From RYN-230 sp963770545 (GTDB lineage Bacteria; Actinomycetota; Actinomycetes; Streptosporangiales; Streptosporangiaceae): a stretch of 64,000 nucleotides of DNA. Both the position numbers and the translations under genes were made by a program. The notes beneath the pieces are model-generated. The model did not search any database, was not told the DNA's origin, and saw only the letters and a program-made list of their open reading frames with translations. Shown piece by piece: positions 59,991 to 64,000 of the stretch (positions within the stretch are counted from its first letter, which is position 1; every line of letters begins with the position of its first letter). The DNA is taken from positions 1 to 64,000 of the forward strand of contig CAVYQF010000025.1 in assembly GCA_963770545.1 (NCBI GenBank), given 5' to 3'.

Positions 59991-60868
59991 GCCACCGCCC
60001 CGGCCAGGCGGCGGCGCCGGTCGCGGGCGATCAGGTGGTCGGTGAACCGGGCCAGCGGGATGGTGAGGATGAGGAACAGGATGGCCGCCACCACGTAACT
60101 GGAATAGTTGAACACGGTGTCGCTGAAGATCTCGGCGGCCTTGTTGGCCTCGATCGCGCCGAGGATGCCCACCAGGGCGGTGTCCTTCTGCAAGCTGATG
60201 AAGTCGTTCAGCAGCGGCGGGATGATGTTGCGCACCGCCTGCGGCAAGATCACGTAGCGCAGCGCTGCGGTATGCGAGAGGCCGAGCGACCGGGCCGCCG
60301 CGACCTGGCTCTGGTGGACCGAGTTCAGGCCCGCCCGGTACACCTCGGAGACGTAGGCCGAATAGGACAAGACCAGGGCGGCGACCCCGTAGACCGGGGC
60401 GGACTGGGTGGACACGAAGGTCAGGTTGAGCGCGGGCACCCCGAACCCGATCGCGAAGATCACCAGGATCAGCGGGACGCCGCGGAACACGTCCACGTAG
60501 ATGGTGCTGACGATCCGCAGCGGGAACATCACCGGGCTGTCCGACTGCCGGATGACGGCGATGACCAGGGCCAGGATGAGGATCAGGACCTCGGCGGCCA
60601 GGAACATCCGGATGTTCAGCCAGAGCGCCTCGCCCACCGAGTAGTAGCCGGCCCGGGGGTCCCCGATCAGGGACTTCCACATGTACTCCGGGTTGAAGAA
60701 CGTGTGCCGGACCGCGGCGCTGCCCGGGGCCAGGAAGAACAGCGCGGCGATGGCGGCCAGCACGACGATCGTGCTGGCCGTGGACACGGCCACCGCCCCG
60801 CGGCCGCTGCTCAGCAGGTGTGACCTGCGCTGGGGTGCCCCGAAGGAGGTCTGGGGCGGCCCGACCAT
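59987..60868 (-). CDS. Amino-acid ABC transporter, permease
   Basis: A 293-residue membrane protein starting MVGPPQTSFGAPQRRS. After a cytoplasmic N-terminus come helices at TIVVLAAIAALFFLAPG, ILILALVIAVIRQS, VPLILVIFAIGFGVPALNLT, VAALVLSYSAYVSEVYRAGL and VVAAILFLILTIPLARF. The EAA loop is the segment HQSQVAAARSLGLSHTAALR. It belongs to the HisM/GlnP type. The start overlaps the binding-protein stop by one base, and the stop overlaps the ATPase start. Confidence 0.92.
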   Translation of the reverse strand: MVGPPQTSFGAPQRRSHLLSSGRGAVAVSTASTIVVLAAIAALFFLAPGSAAVRHTFFNPEYMWKSLIGDPRAGYYSVGEALWLNIRMFLAAEVLILILALVIAVIRQSDSPVMFPLRIVSTIYVDVFRGVPLILVIFAIGFGVPALNLTFVSTQSAPVYGVAALVLSYSAYVSEVYRAGLNSVHQSQVAAARSLGLSHTAALRYVILPQAVRNIIPPLLNDFISLQKDTALVGILGAIEANKAAEIFSDTVFNYSSYVVAAILFLILTIPLARFTDHLIARDRRRRLAGAVA

Positions 60869-61743
60869 CAGGGCTTGAGCAGGGGCACGCTCAGGTACAC
60901 CTGCAGGTACTTCTTCTGCAGCGCGGCGAGCGTGCCGTTGTGGTGCAGCGTGGCCAGGGCCTTGTCCACGCACCCCACCAGCGGATTGCCCTTGTGGAAG
61001 AGCAGGCCGAAGTGCTCGCCGCTGGACGGGAACTGGCCCACCAGCACCGAGTTCTTGATCTCCGAGGAGGAGATGTACTGGGCGGTGGGCGTGTCCGCTA
61101 CCAGCGCCGCGATCTGGTGGGTCTGCAGCCCCTGTTTCACGTCGTTCAGCGACTCGTAGACCTTGGGGGTCTGCGTCGGCTGGATCTGGCTGTTGATGAA
61201 GGCCAGGCTGGTCGTGCCGATCTGGTCGCCGAAGACGTACCCCTTCAGGTCGGACGGCGCGTGCTTGGTCACGATGGGGGTGCCCTTCAGCGCCACCAGG
61301 GCCTGATCCACGTCGTAGTAGCTGGTGGAGAACGTCACCGCCTGAGCCCGCGCCGGGGTCACCGAGACCTCGTTGATGTCGAAGTCGAACTTCTTCGGGC
61401 CGGGCGCGTAGGAGTCGTTGAACGGTTCGTATGCCCAGGTGACCTGCGACTTCTTGAAACCGAGCTGGGCAGCCACCGCGTAGGCCACGGCGCTCTCGTA
61501 GCCCTTGCCGTTCGCGGGGTCGTTGTTGCTGAACCACGGCGGGTAGGCGGGCTTGTCGGTGGCGACGGTGAGCGTGCCCTTGGTGTACAGATCCTTCTGG
61601 ATCGAGGCGTTGCTGCAGGTGGCCGCCGTGCTGACGCTGGCGCTGGTGCCGCTGCCGGACCCGCTACCGCTGGCGGTGCTGCCGCATGCGGCCAGCCCGG
61701 CGCCCAGCGCCAGCACTGCGGCAGTGATCATGATCCGGTGCAT
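60868..61743 (-). CDS. Amino-acid ABC transporter, substrate-binding lipoprotein
   Basis: A 291-residue protein with a lipoprotein signal peptide ending LAAC, followed by a Gly/Ser linker. The binding domain is of the family-3 type: GTLTVATDKPAYPPWFSNND, FDFDINEVSVTPARAQAVTF, LKGYVFGDQIGT and NSVLVGQFPSSGEHFGLLFH. It delivers a polar amino acid or derivative to the permease; the ligand is not predictable. First gene of the three-gene operon, divergent from the MBL-fold gene with about 48 bp between the starts. Confidence 0.92.
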   Translation of the reverse strand: MHRIMITAAVLALGAGLAACGSTASGSGSGSGTSASVSTAATCSNASIQKDLYTKGTLTVATDKPAYPPWFSNNDPANGKGYESAVAYAVAAQLGFKKSQVTWAYEPFNDSYAPGPKKFDFDINEVSVTPARAQAVTFSTSYYDVDQALVALKGTPIVTKHAPSDLKGYVFGDQIGTTSLAFINSQIQPTQTPKVYESLNDVKQGLQTHQIAALVADTPTAQYISSSEIKNSVLVGQFPSSGEHFGLLFHKGNPLVGCVDKALATLHHNGTLAALQKKYLQVYLSVPLLKP

Positions 61744-61790
61744 TGGATCACTCTACTGTGGAGAGTGTCACTAAACGAGGAGGCATTCTG

Positions 61791-62609
61791 ATGCCCGCGT
61801 GGATCTGCCGCACCTGCGCCGTCCAGCAGCCCGATACACCGGAGCCGCCGGTGAACTGCCCCATCTGTGACGACGAGCGCCAGTATGTGGGCTGGGGCGG
61901 GCAGCAGTGGACCACGATGGCCGAGATCGCCCGCGATCATGCGGTGGTGATCCGCGAGGAGGAACCGGGCCTGGCCGGCATCGGCCTGGAACCGGCCGTC
62001 GCCATCGGGCAGCGGGCCCTGCTGGTCTGCACGCCGCAGGGCAACGTGCTGTGGGACTGCGTCCCGCTGCTGGATGACGCGGCCCGGGACCGGATCACCC
62101 AACTAGGCGGCATCGACGCGATCTGCATGTCGCATCCGCACTTCTACGCCGCGCACGTGGACTTCGCCGACGCCTTCGACGCCCGCGTCTTCATCCCGCG
62201 GGCCGATCAACAGTGGATCCAGCGGCCGTCGCCGCGGATCCAGCTGTTCGATGACCAGGCCGAGCCGGTCCCCGGGGTCACCGTGGCCCGGATCGGCGGT
62301 CACTTCGACGGGGCGGCCGTGCTGCACTGGCCGGCCGGTTCCGACGGCCGCGGTGCCCTGCTGACGGGGGACACCATCACGGTCGTCCCGGACCGGGCCT
62401 GGGTCAGCTTCATGTGGAGCTACCCCAACCTCATCCCGCTGGACGAGGCGACCGTGCTCGAGATCGCCCGGCGGGCGGAGCGGTTCACCTTCGACCGGGT
62501 TTACGGCGGCTGGTGGGGGCGGGTCGTGGTCGGGGACGGCGCGGCCGCGGTCCGCCGCTCGGCGGACCGTTACGTGGCCCGGCTCCGCGGGCAGCGGCCG
62601 GGCGGCTGA
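61791..62609 (+). CDS. MBL-fold metallo-hydrolase with N-terminal zinc ribbon
   Basis: A 272-residue protein starting MPAWICRTCAVQQPDTPEPP after GAGGAGG. The N-terminus has a zinc-ribbon with CRTC and CPIC. The rest follows the metallo-beta-lactamase pattern: CMSHPHFYAAHVDFADAF in place of HxHxDH, RIGGHFDGAAVLHW and LLTGDTITVVPDRA. The first histidine motif (SHPHFYAAH) lacks the usual aspartate-histidine pair, so the metal site may be reduced. An actinobacterial family of unknown function matches this arrangement. It is transcribed away from the ABC transporter. Confidence 0.82.
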   Translation: MPAWICRTCAVQQPDTPEPPVNCPICDDERQYVGWGGQQWTTMAEIARDHAVVIREEEPGLAGIGLEPAVAIGQRALLVCTPQGNVLWDCVPLLDDAARDRITQLGGIDAICMSHPHFYAAHVDFADAFDARVFIPRADQQWIQRPSPRIQLFDDQAEPVPGVTVARIGGHFDGAAVLHWPAGSDGRGALLTGDTITVVPDRAWVSFMWSYPNLIPLDEATVLEIARRAERFTFDRVYGGWWGRVVVGDGAAAVRRSADRYVARLRGQRPGG

Positions 62610-62658
62610 TCTGCGGCCTGAGCGTCATCGCGGGCCCCGGCTGGGGTATACCCAACAG

Positions 62659-64000
62659 ATGAGCGCGCTGGGTGACCGTGGGGCCAGGGGCATCGCGGGC
62701 GAGGACTGGGACGGCCTGGACATGGCGACTCCCGGTCCAGTGGACGTGACTGCGGAGGATTCACTGTTCCCGCCGATCGGTGAGTACGGGTTCCTGTCCG
62801 ATTGCGAAACCACCGCCCTGATCGCGCCGAGCGGGAACGTGGAGTGGCTGTGCCTGCCCCGGATGGACTCGCCGAGTGTGTTCGGCGCGATCCTGGACCG
62901 CTCCGCCGGCGGGTTCCGGCTCGGACCGGAAGGGATCGACGTCCCGGCGGCCCGCCGGTACCTGCCCGGGACGATGGTGCTGGAGACCAGCTGGGCTACC
63001 CCGACCGGATGGCTGGTGGTGCGGGACGCGCTGATCATGGGGCCCTGGCATCACGAGAACGAGCTGTCCCACACGCATCGCCGCACGCCTACCGACTACG
63101 ACGCGGACCACGTGCTGCTGCGCACCATCCGCTGCGTCACCGGCGAGGTCCAGGTCACCTTCGAATGTGAGCCGGTCTTCGACTACGGCCGTTATCAGGG
63201 GACCTGGTCCTACAGCGACCGGGGGTACGCCCAGGGTGTCTGTCACCCCAGCGGCGGAGCTCCCGGGGTGCCACTGACCCTGACCACCGACATGCGGCTC
63301 GGGTTCGAGGGCGGCCGGGCCATGGCCCGGACCCGCATGCAGGAGGGTGAAGTCCACTTCTGCGCCCTGTCCTGGACCGATCACGCGCCGCCGTTCACTT
63401 ATCAGGAGGCGCGCCAGCGGCTGCTCTGGACCGCGCACCACTGGCAGCACTGGCTGGCCCGGGGCCGGTTCCCGGACCACCCGTGGACCCGCTATCTGCA
63501 GCGCAGCGCGCTCACCCTCAAGGGGCTCACGTTCGCGCCCAGCGGGGCCATGGTGGCGGCGGCGACCACGTCACTGCCGGAGGTCCCGCACGGCGAGCGC
63601 AACTGGGATTACCGGTACTGCTGGCTGCGCGACTCGGCGTTCACCCTGTGGAGCCTGTACGCGCTCGGTTTCGACTGGGAAGCCGACGACTTCTTCTGGT
63701 TCCTGGCCGATCTCGCCCAGCGCGACGACGAGGTCCAGGTGGTCTACGGGGTGGACGGCGAACGGGACCTGAGTGAGCAGATCCTCGAGCATCTCGGCGG
63801 GTACGACGGAGCCCGCCCGGTCCGGGTGGGCAACGAGGCCTATACCCAGCGCCAGCACGACGTGTGGGGCACCATGCTGCAGGCCATCCACATCCGGCTG
63901 GGCAGCTGGCAACGGCTGGATGACCGGATGTGGCGGGTGGTCCGCCGCCAGGTGGAGTCCGCGCTGAAGTACTGGCGTGAGCCCGACCTGGGGATCTGGG
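62659..64000 (+). CDS. Glycoside hydrolase family 15 protein, partial (runs off right edge)
   Basis: The frame opens with MSALGDRGARGIAGEDWDGL and is open to the window edge (447 codons seen). After the N-terminal beta domain (PPIGEYGFLSDCETTALIAP, NVEWLCLPRMDSPSVFGAIL) the catalytic (alpha/alpha)6 domain begins with VPHGERNWDYRYCWLRDSAF, a hallmark of actinobacterial GH15 trehalases and glucoamylase-like enzymes. Mycobacterial relatives hydrolyse trehalose, so a trehalase is the best guess, but the C-terminal catalytic glutamate lies beyond the window. No signal peptide is visible, so it is cytoplasmic. Confidence 0.88.
   Translation, partial: MSALGDRGARGIAGEDWDGLDMATPGPVDVTAEDSLFPPIGEYGFLSDCETTALIAPSGNVEWLCLPRMDSPSVFGAILDRSAGGFRLGPEGIDVPAARRYLPGTMVLETSWATPTGWLVVRDALIMGPWHHENELSHTHRRTPTDYDADHVLLRTIRCVTGEVQVTFECEPVFDYGRYQGTWSYSDRGYAQGVCHPSGGAPGVPLTLTTDMRLGFEGGRAMARTRMQEGEVHFCALSWTDHAPPFTYQEARQRLLWTAHHWQHWLARGRFPDHPWTRYLQRSALTLKGLTFAPSGAMVAAATTSLPEVPHGERNWDYRYCWLRDSAFTLWSLYALGFDWEADDFFWFLADLAQRDDEVQVVYGVDGERDLSEQILEHLGGYDGARPVRVGNEAYTQRQHDVWGTMLQAIHIRLGSWQRLDDRMWRVVRRQVESALKYWREPDLGIW

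Noticed and set aside
59991..60680. N-terminal extension of the ABC ATPase frame into the permease gene
   Set aside because: The translated text is out-of-frame permease sequence; the ATPase starts at the GTG overlapping the permease stop.

Overview
The window is very GC-rich chromosomal DNA with strong G/C preference at third codon positions, many GTG starts and Shine-Dalgarno (SD) sequences of GGAGG type. It carries bldC, a mycothiol-dependent enzyme, LytR-CpsA-Psr and DUF3073 proteins. The order purS..purQ-purL..sterol carrier-purF-purM-DUF3073-valine dehydrogenase..bldC is known from filamentous actinomycetes. I infer a filamentous actinobacterium, but cannot assign a genus from the sequence alone.

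Region 1 (1-9.8 kb) is accessory DNA. A secreted alkaline-phosphatase-superfamily gene on the minus strand is split by an ISAzo13-family element (1201-4456, flanked by the 6-bp repeat CGGGTT). That element's transposase is itself split by an IS110-family element (about 1925-3458). Both interrupted genes can be rebuilt in frame. The IS110 element has a 216-nt non-coding 5' end where a bridge RNA would be expected. To the right lie a 3' fragment of a tRNA-Gly(CCC), probably a scar of site-specific integration, a GNAT acetyltransferase, a frameshifted IS5-family element with inverted repeats, a DUF4386 membrane protein and a four-copy 25/26-bp tandem repeat.

Region 2 (9.8-20.5 kb) holds stand-alone genes: a DUF2252 kinase-like protein, a PRC-barrel protein, a beta-lactamase-like lipoprotein that lacks catalytic residues, a DUF1707 protein, an orphan N4-cytosine-type DNA methyltransferase, a TetR/mycothiol-enzyme pair, DUF1206, glutathione peroxidase and an epimerase-like protein.

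Region 3 (20.5-36.7 kb) is envelope and catabolism. A three-gene minus-strand operon (cellulose-synthase-like GT2, GH26 lipoprotein, GT39-like transferase) looks like an exopolysaccharide unit. It is followed by an LCP protein, a fused double acyl-CoA dehydrogenase, a FadE5-like acyl-CoA dehydrogenase and a branched-chain 2-oxoacid dehydrogenase operon (E1alpha-E1beta-E2). Together with valine dehydrogenase at 45.4 kb this gives the first steps of branched-chain amino acid breakdown.

Region 4 (36.8-48.1 kb) is the purine cluster (purS, purQ, purL, purF, purM) with an ATPase-fold regulator-like gene between purS and purQ. It is followed by DUF3073, valine dehydrogenase, a conserved hypothetical protein and bldC. 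A perfect match to the BldD operator consensus lies about 190 bp upstream of bldC.

Region 5 (48.5-64 kb) contains a repeat-rich conserved protein, a lipoprotein amidase, a family-A DNA polymerase/exonuclease, a zinc-ribbon MscL, ArfB, PPK2, a membrane/alpha-beta-hydrolase fusion, an SDR, a complete polar amino-acid ABC transporter, an MBL-fold protein and a GH15 enzyme cut by the right edge. No rRNA, complete tRNA or CRISPR array was found.
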